Notes: generated by a model not told the origin, from the sequence alone. Numbered from the stretch's first letter, positions 1 to 8,617 are shown. The stretch is DNA of 64,000 nt from Photorhabdus namnaonensis (GCF_001684335.1 NZ_LOIC01000018.1:316638-380637); one strand, 5' to 3'. A program made the numbers and translations.

Positions 1-475
1 GCCGGCAGAAGTCCAAGGGAGCAACGGCTCTATGACAGTACAGCCATCTTCTATTGTTCGTGACAGATTTTTATTATCCAGTCCCATGCGACGATAAGCC
101 CCTTTGAACAGCTCCGTCGGGATGAGGAGAGCCAGCTTTCCGTCGCAGGTGGCGCCCGTCACCAGAATAGTTGTTGCCAAGGTTGCAGCAATAAGTTGCC
201 CGGTTGTGTGAACAACTTGTAGAAGCCGGTTAATGATGATGGTCAAGGCACCAGTGAGCGCTAAAGCGCCAGCAAATGCAAATGCACAAAATCAGTATCG
301 GTGGCAAAATCAGCAATAAATTGAAGTGATACAGGCTTTCAATAGATTGCACAATTTCTGCGACTTTTTCCGGTGTTGCCACGTTACCTGTTAAGCTTGT
401 ATGTCCAGCATAAAATAAACAATAGCGGCTAAAACAAAGCCGGGAATAGTGGTATACATTAAATGCATTATTGAA
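1..475 (-). pseudogene. NhaC-type Na+/H+ antiporter, C-terminal remnant
   Basis: Reading the minus strand from 475 gives a stretch beginning MHLMYTTIPGFVLAA, which stops at a TAA and resumes in another frame (TGNVATPEKVAEIVQSIES). After a shortened, frame-disturbed middle it continues as ELFKGAYRRMGLDNKNLSRTIED and PLLPW near base 1. The last part matches the conserved C-terminal segment of NhaC antiporters (ELFxxAYRRxGLxxxNLSRTxED, PLxPWNT). It runs off the left edge. Frame shifts and a missing membrane segment make it non-functional. The matching N-terminal half lies on the other strand at 2591-3064. The family assignment is firm; exact ends are approximate. Confidence 0.75.
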
Positions 476-660
476 TATCTATCTATTTTAATGTAATTTT
501 TTATTATAGAAGAATTAAGTATAATGTTTAAATAGGACTAGTTACTTAATCATATCCTTAAATTTCTGGTTTTTTAAGATAAACAAGTATATTCCATACG
601 AGTTTCACTTACTTTATCTTTAAAAATTTTTTGACACTTGGCAATGGACCATAAGCAAGA

Positions 661-763
661 CTATAAAGCGATACACAAGTCACATTTTTACACTTCATGA
701 AACCGGTTACATGAACAGCAAACTCATCTCACATTCCATTTGAAACAAATTCGTTATTCTTAC
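661..763 (+). repeat. Direct repeat copy A: nhaC-type leader
   Basis: This ~100-bp stretch resembles 2461-2555, directly upstream of the nhaC N-terminal half. Shared pieces are AAAGCGATA, the CATGAAAC...TTACAT core, ATCTCACAT/CTGTCACAT and AAATTCGTTATTCT/AAATTCATTATTCT. It looks like the promoter region of a second nhaC-like gene whose coding part has been lost. Identity is roughly 70% by eye. Confidence 0.6.
697..712. promoter_or_regulatory. LacI/GalR-type operator candidate
   Basis: ATGAAACCGGTTACAT is a near-perfect 16-bp palindrome with the central CpG layout of LacI/GalR-family operators (TGNAANCGNTTNCA). A LacI/GalR-type regulator gene begins 740 bp downstream. The equivalent site in repeat copy B (2494-2509) reads ATGAAACAAATTACAT, with the centre lost. 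Binding is inferred, not shown. Confidence 0.5.
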
Positions 764-805
764 TTCTGACTATAAGGGAATTCCCTATAGAACAAATAAC
801 TATTC

Positions 806-1096
806 TTGCTAATAGATGACGGGTATATATCTGCTAGGTTAAGACCACCTAACAATATATTGACAGAGAAAGAGTGGATGGTGATTTTTTTATTTTTACA
901 AGGTATTAGCAATGAAGACATTGCTAATGAAATGAACATTTCATATCGTACCTTGGAAAGGTATTTTAAAAGTATCCATGCGAAATTATCAATTGGAAAA
1001 ATTATTTAATTGAAGCTTTTTTGCGAAAAAAAATGATTACGATCTTTATATTCCACCAAAATACCTTAAATCTATGAACTATTTCCTGCTATATTG
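806..1096 (+). pseudogene. PAS4-LuxR-type regulator, C-terminal remnant
   Basis: The frame holds only the HTH part of a LuxR-type regulator (LTEKEWMVIFLFLQGISNEDIA, then SYRTLERYFKSIHAKL). This lines up with LFTEREWDIIFLFLQ of the intact gene at 3481. The frame stops at 1009. A different frame continues the homology to 1096 (FLRKKNDYDLYIPPKYLKS, compare NNLYHYIPEKFLLT in the intact paralogue), so there is a frameshift as well as a missing sensor half. The position just after a nhaC-type leader suggests a deletion fused the two. Confidence 0.7.
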
Positions 1097-1121
1097 AAGG
1101 GGATACTTCTGTTCTAGCTTT

Positions 1122-1159
1122 TCTGTCACTTAATCAAGGGGGATGATTTAAGTGACAGA
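1122..1159 (+). terminator. Perfect 12-bp stem-loop
   Basis: TCTGTCACTTAA and TTAAGTGACAGA form a perfect 12-bp stem around a 14-nt loop (1134-1147). It follows the end of the luxR remnant. There is no strong T-run after it, so it may be a terminator relic or a regulator site. The rest of 1097-1448 shows no gene. Confidence 0.4.
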
Positions 1160-1448
1160 GAGACATGACTTTCAGTAGATTAGTGACATGGATCACCTTC
1201 TTAGCCAGATCTAAGGATTTCATCGTTGGTATATTTGTCGGTATATTGAAAATCCTATCATGTTCATACTCCCAATCACTCTTATTCTATTGTTAAACCG
1301 TTCACTCAATATTATTCAGATAAGCCCAACTCACATTATTCACTTGAAATAAGGTATACAAATCCTTTCATGATAATTTGAATAAATTGAATAAATTGAG
1401 ATATGATTATTCTTCATATTTATTTTACATAACTGCTAAGGAAAGATT

Positions 1449-2450
1449 ATGGCCACAATGAAAGACGTAGCCCATAAAGCTGGAGTATCCGTGGCCACTG
1501 TAAGTCGTGTTATTAATAATACCGCTTACGTTGAACCGGGCACTCGTGAGCGTGTAGATAAAGCTATGCGTGAATTCAACTACCATCGTAATTCTGCCGC
1601 GCTTGCATTAGCGAAAAGGTGCGGGAATATGTTGGGTTTACTTACCGGTAATTTGGCTGATCCTTTTTTTTCGCTTTTGGCTCGCGGGGTTGAAACAATC
1701 GCCCGGAAGAAAGAAATAAAATTGATGGTTTGTAGTGGAGGACATCAAGCTGAACTCGAGAAATCCTCCTTAGATTTTTTAATCAACCAAGGATGCGAAG
1801 CAATAGTAGCGCATGTCAGTAGAATGAGTGACATAGATGTATTACGTTATGCAGCTCATACACCAGGATTGGTGATTATCAATCGGTATTTTCCTGCTAT
1901 CGCCAATCGGTGTATCTGGTTAGATAATGTCAGCGCTTCTCAGACTGCTACCAACTATCTTCTTCAAAACGGCCATCGAAAAATTGCTTGTGTGACGGCA
2001 GATCTACCGATCGATGATAGAAGGCTTCGCCTGGAAGGGTATCAGGCTGCAATGGCTAATGCGGGTATCACAGTACCTGGCAATTGGGTTATTAGTGTGC
2101 CATTCAACGAAAAAGGTGGGGAATTGGCAGCAGAAAAGCTCTTAGAGAGCGGTATCGGCTTTACCGCAGCAGTAACATTTAATGATGTCATGGCTGCCGG
2201 TATGATGCGATCCTTACATCAACGGAAAATTAAATTACCGGAACAACTGTCGATTGTTGGGTTTGATGATATTGTGCCGGCCCGATATCTTTATCCCTCC
2301 TTAACTACTGTACACAACCCAATAGAAAAAATGGCTCAACGGGCGGCTAATCTGGCATTGAACCTCAGTGCCAAAAAAGAAATAACTCCACAGATGAATA
2401 TGTTCTCAGCCGAACTCGTTATCAGAGATTCTGTTTTTTTAATTGAGTAA
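1449..2450 (+). CDS. LacI/GalR-family transcriptional regulator
   Basis: This 333-residue repressor-type protein opens with a typical LacI-family HTH (MATMKDVAHKAGVSVATVSRVINN, residues 1-24), a hinge around residues 45-60, and a periplasmic-binding-protein-like effector domain. Landmarks are LTGNLADPFFS, VIINRYFP, the GHRKIA strand, FNDVMAAGMM, VGFDD and the LTTVHNP end motif. It resembles GalR/GalS more than other LacI proteins, so a sugar ligand is likely but unproven. ATG follows AAGGAAAG. Its neighbours are nhaC remnants and an operator-like palindrome at 697. With no intact catabolic genes beside it, its target is unclear. Confidence 0.85.
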   Translation: MATMKDVAHKAGVSVATVSRVINNTAYVEPGTRERVDKAMREFNYHRNSAALALAKRCGNMLGLLTGNLADPFFSLLARGVETIARKKEIKLMVCSGGHQAELEKSSLDFLINQGCEAIVAHVSRMSDIDVLRYAAHTPGLVIINRYFPAIANRCIWLDNVSASQTATNYLLQNGHRKIACVTADLPIDDRRLRLEGYQAAMANAGITVPGNWVISVPFNEKGGELAAEKLLESGIGFTAAVTFNDVMAAGMMRSLHQRKIKLPEQLSIVGFDDIVPARYLYPSLTTVHNPIEKMAQRAANLALNLSAKKEITPQMNMFSAELVIRDSVFLIE

Positions 2451-2460
2451 GTAATAAACG

Positions 2461-2555
2461 TAAAAGCGATATACAGATTACATTTCACAACTCATGAAAC
2501 AAATTACATAAACAAGTAATCTCTGTCACATCTCGTTCGAAATAAATTCATTATT
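2461..2555 (+). repeat. Direct repeat copy B: nhaC leader
   Basis: This copy of the 661-763 leader directly precedes the nhaC N-terminal half. Its operator-like core at 2494-2509 has lost the CCGG centre seen in copy A, which suggests that control by a LacI-type repressor was lost here. Confidence 0.55.
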
Positions 2556-2590
2556 CTGTTTCAACAACCACCTGAAAATGGAGTTTTAAT

Positions 2591-3064
2591 ATGGATGATA
2601 AGAAGAAACTTAATTTGGGACTTGCTATGTTACCAATCGCAGCAATGCTCTTATTGTTAATTATTGGATATGGTCAACTGAATTTACGCATCGAATCCCT
2701 ATTGCTGATATCAGCAGGAATAACAGCAGCCTTGGCATATTGGCAGGGTTATCGCTGGAATGACATTATCGATGCTATTGTGGCAAAGCTATCTAAAGCG
2801 ATGCCAGTAATCATGATACTAATTGCTGCTTTCTTTATCACGAGTGTTATCTCAGTTTGTACCAATACGTCATGGGGGTCAGCCGGAACAGTTGATGTCG
2901 CTCTGATGGGAGTCGCCGCTGGCCTTGATGTATCTTTGGCGGCAACGGCGGGCGCGGTTGTTTCAGGCGCGTATTTCGGTGATAAAATTTCACCGTTATC
3001 TGACTCAACTAACTTCGCCCCCATTGTTGCCGATACTGATCTCTACAGTCATGTTCAGCATTTT
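2591..3064 (+). pseudogene. NhaC-type Na+/H+ antiporter, N-terminal half
   Basis: About 158 codons encode the N-terminal membrane part of an NhaC antiporter. Hydrophobic helices lie near residues 10-28, 35-50 and 70-90. The family-specific stretch TSWGSAGTVDVALMGVA is followed by SGAYFGDKISPLSDSTNFAP. Homology stops after SHVQHF, at the point where NhaC proteins continue with LMYTTIPG. In the same frame the sequence passes into a decayed luxR gene at the ATG at 3065. The missing C-terminal half matches 475-1 on the minus strand. A functional transporter is not possible from this half. Confidence 0.8.
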
Positions 3065-3460
3065 ATGTCAAATATCGCTCCGCAACTCATTAACATATGG
3101 GGAAAAAGTCATAAACCGTGGAACGTAAAAAATAGTACTCCGTACTTTATTTACGGTAATTCAGCAACAAAAGAATTTACTCATAATATTGAGAAATTAT
3201 TTGATTGCAGAAAGCCTTATAATCATGCAATTCCTTAGAATGAATCTGAACGTGTAAGATAATCAATTAACCAATAAATGTACTTTTGAACTAACAGATT
3301 GCCAGGTATTACTATATAACCCGTTATTTTGAATATGATAAAAAACACTTCAGTCGGCCATAATACATAAAACTAGAAAATTCTTATGAAAAAAGTCAAT
3401 TTTATTGCTATATCCCAGAAAACACCAGAGAATCCCATAGTAGAATGTTTCTTTAATCTT
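3065..3460 (+). pseudogene. PAS4-LuxR-type regulator, decayed copy
   Basis: From the ATG at 3065 the frame reads PQLINIWGKSHKPWNVKN then FIYGNSATKEFTHNIEKLFD. This parallels PQIINTMEISNEPWGVKD and FIYGNKALSSIKNFSQSFD at the start of the intact gene at 3481. At 3236 the conserved Trp codon (DHELPW in the intact copy) is TAG. Decayed sequence follows, and near 3400-3450 a tail FYCYIPENT matches the YHYIPEKF end of the family. The middle, including most of the HTH, is deleted. Its start is fused in frame to the nhaC half. Confidence 0.65.
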
Positions 3461-3480
3461 CAAATTATCAAGGAGTTTTT

Positions 3481-4146
3481 ATGAAGAACTATACGATATC
3501 ACCTCAGATTATCAATACAATGGAAATAAGTAACGAACCTTGGGGAGTAAAAGATAGTTCTTCATGTTTTATTTATGGTAATAAAGCGTTAAGTTCTATC
3601 AAAAATTTCTCACAATCATTTGATTACAGTGGGCTTTATGATCATGAACTCCCTTGGGATGGCGCTGAATTTGCAAAGGAATATATTCATCACGATCAAG
3701 AAGTAATGGAAAAAGGGAAAAAAATATGCTCACTTGAAACACATCTATTTGGTAAAGAGAAAATTCTATCATCTTATTTCTGTGAAAAAATGCCTTTTTA
3801 TCATGAAGATGGAAGTTGTATAGGCGTTATATATCATTGTTGGAAGGCGAAGGACTATTCATTAATTAGTCTGTATCAATATCATAATAAACTTCCCTCA
3901 TCCATTTTACTTCAACCACCGACAGATCTTTTTACTGAACGTGAATGGGATATTATTTTCCTTTTCTTACAGAAATGCACGAAAAAACAGATTGAAACAA
4001 TATTGAATCTCGGTTCCAGTGTAATTGAAAACCATATAAACAAGATATATCATAAAATAAACATTAACTCCATTCTTCAATTAGAAGAATATTGTCGAGT
4101 CAATAATCTTTATCACTATATACCTGAGAAATTTTTATTAACTTAA
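3481..4146 (+). CDS. LuxR-family regulator with PAS4-like sensor
   Basis: This 221-residue protein has an N-terminal sensor region (residues ~15-135) of the PAS4 type found in Photorhabdus LuxR solos (PWGVKDSSSCFIYGNKA, then DHELPWDGAEFA). A C-terminal LuxR-type HTH covers residues ~148-205 (LFTEREWDIIFLFLQ, IENHINKIYHKI). It has no acyl-homoserine-lactone domain and no luxI nearby. ATG follows AAGGAGTTTTT. It is the only intact one of three related copies within 3.4 kb. The HTH is less canonical than usual (KCTKKQIETILNLG in place of the common GxSNKEIA pattern), so DNA binding may be altered. The ligand is unknown. Confidence 0.8.
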   Translation: MKNYTISPQIINTMEISNEPWGVKDSSSCFIYGNKALSSIKNFSQSFDYSGLYDHELPWDGAEFAKEYIHHDQEVMEKGKKICSLETHLFGKEKILSSYFCEKMPFYHEDGSCIGVIYHCWKAKDYSLISLYQYHNKLPSSILLQPPTDLFTEREWDIIFLFLQKCTKKQIETILNLGSSVIENHINKIYHKININSILQLEEYCRVNNLYHYIPEKFLLT

Positions 4147-4640
4147 AGGGCTTCTTCTGCGGATGCAGTTAGCCTTATGGCACGCGTCACTGATCATGCC
4201 TGGGGTAAAATAGAATTTTATTAAAACCTCAGGCATATTCAATATAACAAAAAACACCTGTTTCATTACCACAAATAAATTTCAAATTAAAAATCCATCA
4301 TTTAAAAACCTATCGAATCAATATCTATTAATTAAAACAAAAAATAACTTATCTTATTTAACTAAATTATTTCAATCAATATTTTCACTATATTAAATAC
4401 GTTCATTTCATTCATGTTGATTGATAATAAAACTCAACATTAAATATATAAAAACATTAAGTTAAATTAAATATAAACCCTATTTTCATCTCTAACAAAA
4501 AGATATTAGAAAATTCTTTCATCTAATACCATTAGCAAGAAAACAAGAATTTTCAATGACCATTACAGATAGGAATTATAGAGCAAACTCCTATTTAATC
4601 AATAAGATACCCAATGAATATGGGTATCTTATTGGTAATT
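4147..4640. other. AT-rich intergenic region
   Basis: About 490 bp of very AT-rich sequence between the luxR gene and the convergent mgtE end. A short open stretch after 4149 (24 codons, ending GKIEFY) has no recognisable match. AATAAGATACCCAATGAATATGGGTATCTTATT (4599-4631) is a long inverted repeat (AATAAGATACCCA / TGGGTATCTTATT) and probably terminates mgtE. No gene is seen. Confidence 0.6.
4599..4631 (-). terminator. Terminator after mgtE
   Basis: AATAAGATACCCA pairs with TGGGTATCTTATT (13 bp) around ATGAATA, just beyond the mgtE stop on the minus strand, with further T residues after it on that strand. Confidence 0.6.
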
Positions 4641-5711
4641 TTAAACGAGTTCTGTCATCACTAATTTCGCTATCTCGAAATAGATAATCAGTCCTGTACC
4701 ATCAATAAACGTGGCAATAAAAGGCGCTGATACAACAGCCGGATCAATAGAAAGCCTTTTCAATACCATTGGAATAATGGAAGAAACAATGGCACTCCAG
4801 AGGGTGATTGCAATGATGGCCAAACTAACAGCAATAGTTACTTCAATGCCGACACCCAATATCCAGGCACGGATAAGCGCGGCAAAACCTATCGTTACCG
4901 CAACTAAAAATGAAGCGGAAATCTCTTTACGTAACACAGCCCCTAAATTGCGCAAACTCACTTCCCCCAGTGCCATTGCTCTGACCAAGGTTGAAGTAAT
5001 TTGTGTCCCGCTGTTGCCCCCCGTTCCTATTAATAACGGGATAAAAAACGCTAAAGAAATTACCGCTTCCAATTGATCTTCAAATGCTTTAAGCACTGCA
5101 CCGGTATAAGCTTCCGCGACAAATAGCAATAATAACCACCCGACACGCTTACGCCATAATGTTATTGGGCTGGTACTCAGATAAGGCTGCTCCAGAGGTA
5201 AAGTCGCCCCCTGCAAATGAGCATCCAACGTATTTTCATCTTCAATCAACTCAGCAATATCCTGCGGCCGTAACACCCCAACTAATTTGCCAAAATGAAT
5301 GACCGGAACACTATCCATGCCACTGTGATTTATCAAATTATAAACATCATGACGCGGCTGCTCCGGTGATACGGAAAAATAGCTTTGCCTCATAATATCT
5401 GACACAAATAAATCATCAGCTACAGTTAATAGCACTTTTACCGGTAATATGCCATTGAGATAGCCTTCATCATCAATGACATATAAATAAGTTGGGATCT
5501 GTTCACCCTCAAGCTGATTAATCAAATTACTCTTTACCGACAACACAGAATCAGCAACAGATACAGAGATGAAACATTGGCTCATATATGCGCTGACAGT
5601 TGTCTCTTCATTTTTCAATTGGTGTTTCCGCTGCTGATCAGCGTTTGTTTCATTAATAGAATGATTAGCAATCGCTAACGCATCCATTTTTTCATGGGAT
5701 ATGGTCTTCAT
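4641..5711 (-). CDS. mgtE: MgtE-type magnesium transporter with CBS domains
   Basis: This inner-membrane Mg2+ channel/transporter has an N-terminal cytosolic part with two CBS motifs (residues ~40-160, including YLYVIDDEGYLNGILPV and DSVPVIHFGKLVGVLRPQD). Five hydrophobic segments follow from residue ~190. The conserved pore stretch IPLLIGTGGNSGTQ is present, and the end is FIDGTGLIIYFEIAKLV. It lacks the long N-domain of classic MgtE, as many proteobacterial forms do. The ATG at 5711 is preceded by AGGGACC; a GTG 13 codons upstream (5750) is also open but has no clear ribosome site. An M-box riboswitch lies 77 bases upstream, which supports the magnesium role. Confidence 0.88.
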   Translation of the reverse strand: MKTISHEKMDALAIANHSINETNADQQRKHQLKNEETTVSAYMSQCFISVSVADSVLSVKSNLINQLEGEQIPTYLYVIDDEGYLNGILPVKVLLTVADDLFVSDIMRQSYFSVSPEQPRHDVYNLINHSGMDSVPVIHFGKLVGVLRPQDIAELIEDENTLDAHLQGATLPLEQPYLSTSPITLWRKRVGWLLLLFVAEAYTGAVLKAFEDQLEAVISLAFFIPLLIGTGGNSGTQITSTLVRAMALGEVSLRNLGAVLRKEISASFLVAVTIGFAALIRAWILGVGIEVTIAVSLAIIAITLWSAIVSSIIPMVLKRLSIDPAVVSAPFIATFIDGTGLIIYFEIAKLVMTELV

Positions 5712-5787
5712 GTGTTGGTCCCTATTACTGTTGTGAACTTCAAACAGCACTCACATAGGGGCGAAACCAGATGAGAGAATATAACAG

Positions 5788-5953
5788 CTATCTCTACGTC
5801 TCAGTTTTAGCACTATACAACGTATCCTGAATTATCAGAAAGTTACATGGGGATATACCTTGGTTCGATATATCCTGTCCTAATCTTGGGCGTCTCTCGA
5901 CGTCGTGAGATCAGCAACCTGTGTTTGTATAGGAGCCTCGCCTAACGAGATAC
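5788..5953 (-). promoter_or_regulatory. M-box (ykoK) Mg2+ riboswitch
   Basis: On the minus strand the leader of mgtE reads CTCGTTAGGCGAGGCTCCTA, then GACGTCGAGAGACGCC, then a GGATATA/TATATCC hairpin, and ends with TATAGTGCTAAAACT. These are the conserved blocks of the M-box aptamer (GUUAGGUGAGGCUCCUNUA, ACGUC-GACGCC, and the CAGUGCUAAAGCUC end) in the right order and spacing. It should sense intracellular Mg2+ and lower mgtE expression when Mg2+ is plentiful. No clear intrinsic terminator lies between the aptamer and the start codon, so the expression platform (anti-terminator, translational or Rho-based) is unclear. Confidence 0.9.
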
Positions 5954-6110
5954 TGCACTTAGAATGCGGCGCATATTATAAGCAATAGTCGTAATAATTC
6001 AAACTTGAAAATTGTTTTGTTTAATTTCCATTTAAGTTATTGATAATAATAAAAAAATGGCATAGATTTCCACCTTATTGCCGTTTAATGCGAATAATCC
6101 TATGAAGGAA

Positions 6111-6443
6111 TTACTCATTTTCTGATCTCTTAGCTTCAATTTTTTCAACTTCAGCAATCAATTGGTCAGCGGTTTTACCATCCAGCAATTTATAGAACTT
6201 TTGTTTCGATTCCTTCATGTCACCATTAGTACCTGATTTAACCAAATCATTAAAATCGATACTATTAAACATAGCTGATTGAATTGATTCATCAAACTTC
6301 GATTTTTTATCATCAGGTAACGTATCTCTTACTTTCTCAATGGATACTTTCAACGAGATTTCATTAGACGCATCAATTTTAGGTTGGCTATCACAACCAA
6401 CTAATACAAATCCTAACAAACAAATTACTAACAATTTTTTCAT
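6111..6443 (-). CDS. Small lipoprotein, DUF6694-like
   Basis: This 110-residue protein begins with a lipoprotein signal (KKLLVICLLGFVLVGC). The lipobox LVGC puts the acylated Cys near residue 17. The mature part is short, charged and helical (SLKVSIEKVRDTLPDDKKSKF, LDGKTADQLIAEVEKIEAKR), in the manner of the small DUF6694 lipoproteins; that family name is from memory. The start at 6443 is preferred over the ATG six bases upstream because GGGGGATG gives it a better-spaced ribosome site. It stands alone, in the same direction as mgtE. Function is unknown. Confidence 0.7.
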   Translation of the reverse strand: MKKLLVICLLGFVLVGCDSQPKIDASNEISLKVSIEKVRDTLPDDKKSKFDESIQSAMFNSIDFNDLVKSGTNGDMKESKQKFYKLLDGKTADQLIAEVEKIEAKRSENE

Positions 6444-7037
6444 ATTCATCCCCCAACAGAATATTAAACAAGGGAATAATAACAGAAGCAGAAATAATTA
6501 GCCAAATCGATAAAGAATAGTAATAAGATGAAATTTCCTATCATGCTATTCCAGAATGGTTATCCTTGTGATTGGCAATGATAATGCCAAAATATAATCA
6601 TTTATTATTTCTTCAACAGCATAAAAAACGATTTTTTGCCTGCTAAATCTATCAAACGACTAAAATACTCGACCAATCGACAACATGACAGTCCCAGATA
6701 CAGCCGCAGTAATTGCCGATATTCAGATCAATAATGTAACTGGAATCATCACAATCTACCAGAAGACTTGGCAAATTTAGTCTGCTGTTTTTGCCAACCA
6801 CCACCATAACTTTCCACCAAATGAGAATTACTTTCAACTCAGGAATGCCACTCAACTCATTGTTATTATTTAAAAATAGTAAAAAAAATAAAAATATTAT
6901 TTACCAAAGTCACTAAAACCATTTGATTAATGTAAATTGTTATCATTATCATTTTAAGATGAGTATAAATAGATGTGGGCCCAATTTGTCAAATTATGCG
7001 GTTCAATCAAGAGCGTTCTTTATTCAAAGGAGAAATA
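6444..7037. other. Intergenic region with Fur site and a short ORF
   Basis: About 590 bp between two divergent genes. A 31-codon plus-strand ORF at 6685-6780 (MTVPDTAAVIADIQINNVTG...) is open but unmatched, and may be a remnant. A Fur-like site lies at 6936-6954. Nothing else is recognised. Confidence 0.5.
6936..6954 (+). promoter_or_regulatory. Fur box
   Basis: ATTGTTATCATTATCATTT (complement AAATGATAATGATAACAAT) closely matches the Fur box GATAATGATAATCATTATC. It sits about 85 bases before the start of an iron-type binding protein, so iron repression is expected. Confidence 0.7.
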
Positions 7038-8174
7038 ATGGCAATCATCCACCGCACTACAAAATATTTTCTGACTGCCATATTGATGTTACTGTCTGTT
7101 TTTGCACAAGCAAAAGAAATTACAGTCAAAGACGTTGCTGGCCGGAAGGTCAAAGTTAACTCGCCGGTCAATCGGGTTATGCTAGCTAACAGCCGAGTAT
7201 TGATTGCACTGAATATTCTTCATCCTGATAATCCGCTTAAAAGTATTGTTGCCTGGGATAATGCATTGGAAATTAAATCTCCAGATTTAGCAATTGCTTA
7301 TGAAAAAGACTTCCCGCAATTGCGTGATATTCCGGTATTCCCTAATCCTTATCAAAGTGATTTTAGCGTCGAAAAAGCGCTGACTTATAAACCCGATCTG
7401 GTTATTTTTGATATTGGTCTTCAAACTAAGCTCAATGATAGTAGAACCATAATTCTACTAGAAAAAGCGGGCATTCCGGTTATTTTTATCGATTTCAGTC
7501 AATATCCGCTAACAAATACGATTCCAAGTATGGTTTTACTTGGGAAAGTATTTAGTGAAGAAGAAAATGCACAAAAATTTATTGAGTTTTATCAAGAGAG
7601 GATGAAAATTATTAACCAACGCGTCGGCACGTTAGGTAAAGAACAGCGTCCTCCGGTGTTTATCGAACGCCACGCAGGTATGTTGGGTGTTGAACATTGC
7701 TGTAAAACTTTCGGAAATGGCAATTTTGGCGAATTTGTTACGGCCGCCGGAGGTGATAACCTCGGTGCTCGCTGGTTTTCAAGTATGGATGGTGAGGTAA
7801 ACGAAGAACAATTAATCGTCAGTAACCCTGAGTTTTATCTGATGACCGCCGCAGATTGGGATAAAGTCCACCCCGGAAGCTTCTCTGTGCCATTAGGCTA
7901 CACCGGCAATCTAAAACAGTCACAGGAAAGACTGAAAAAATTACTGACACGTCCCACATTAAGCGTATTAAGAGCATTTCGTGAAAAACAAGTAATAGCA
8001 CTGTACCACCAATATTACGATACGCCGTTTAACATCATTGCTGTTGAAATCATTGCTAAATTTTTGCATCCGAAGTTATTTGAAGATATCGATCCACAAG
8101 CTGATAGCCTATATCTGCATAAAACCTTTACTACTCTTGACGGTAACGGGATATTCTGGGTTACAGCAAAATAA
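7038..8174 (+). CDS. Iron/siderophore-type ABC transporter substrate-binding protein
   Basis: This 378-residue protein has a cleavable signal peptide (FLTAILMLLSVFAQA, residues ~8-24) and a TroA/FepB-like binding fold. Landmarks are ITVKDVAGRKVKV, VLIALNILHPDNPLKSIVAWDN, YKPDLVIFDIG, FVTAAGGDNLG and EEQLIVSNPEFYLMT. It would capture a ferric siderophore or metal complex in the periplasm. AAAGGAGAAATA directly precedes the ATG at 7038; an earlier in-frame ATG at 6975 lacks this. The Fur box upstream fits. No permease or ATPase gene follows, so it must work with transport parts encoded elsewhere. Confidence 0.82.
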   Translation: MAIIHRTTKYFLTAILMLLSVFAQAKEITVKDVAGRKVKVNSPVNRVMLANSRVLIALNILHPDNPLKSIVAWDNALEIKSPDLAIAYEKDFPQLRDIPVFPNPYQSDFSVEKALTYKPDLVIFDIGLQTKLNDSRTIILLEKAGIPVIFIDFSQYPLTNTIPSMVLLGKVFSEEENAQKFIEFYQERMKIINQRVGTLGKEQRPPVFIERHAGMLGVEHCCKTFGNGNFGEFVTAAGGDNLGARWFSSMDGEVNEEQLIVSNPEFYLMTAADWDKVHPGSFSVPLGYTGNLKQSQERLKKLLTRPTLSVLRAFREKQVIALYHQYYDTPFNIIAVEIIAKFLHPKLFEDIDPQADSLYLHKTFTTLDGNGIFWVTAK

Positions 8175-8186
8175 TATTTCTTTTCA

Positions 8187-8210
8187 ATCCGTTGGAATAC
8201 GCCAACGGAT
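8187..8210 (+). terminator. Stem-loop after binding-protein gene
   Basis: ATCCGTTGG and CCAACGGAT form a perfect 9-bp stem with loop AATACG, 12 bases after the stop codon. The following sequence ACTTAGTTTC is only moderately T-rich. Confidence 0.55.
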
Positions 8211-8617
8211 ACTTAGTTTCACCATTCATTTATAATTTCCGTTGGTTAATATACCTAATATTTTATATAACGTGCTAATAGACATCTATTATTTTGTGCT
8301 CTACTATAGTTGATGCTGAAAAAATATAAAACATGACAAGATAAATTCAGTTAAGTAATAAATATAAAGTAAAAATATATTCACATAATGGAACTATATA
8401 AAACCTGCTAATTAAGCAACTATTCCAATAGAAATGATCAACACAAGGCCATTATTATCAATAAATTATATGCACAGCCAAAGTACAGAAATCAAGCTAT
8501 ATACATGATATACAGGGAATCATTCGCTCTTTACTAACAAGAATGGAAAATAAAATAACCTAATGAGATAGATTCTGGATGTAACTATTCTTAAACCAAA
8601 GTACTCGGAGTATATTA
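8211..8617. other. AT-rich intergenic region
   Basis: About 400 bp, very AT-rich, ahead of the aldehyde dehydrogenase gene. No ORF or recognisable site apart from the ribosome site CGGAG at its end. Confidence 0.5.

Noticed and set aside
770-790. Palindrome CTATAAGGGAATTCCCTATAG as a regulator site
   Set aside because: It lies at the join between a nhaC-type leader and a luxR remnant, so it may only be a rearrangement scar.
6652-6855. 67-codon minus-strand frame near the Fur-controlled gene
   Set aside because: No ribosome site, odd composition and no match; the opposite strand also has a short frame, so neither is convincing.
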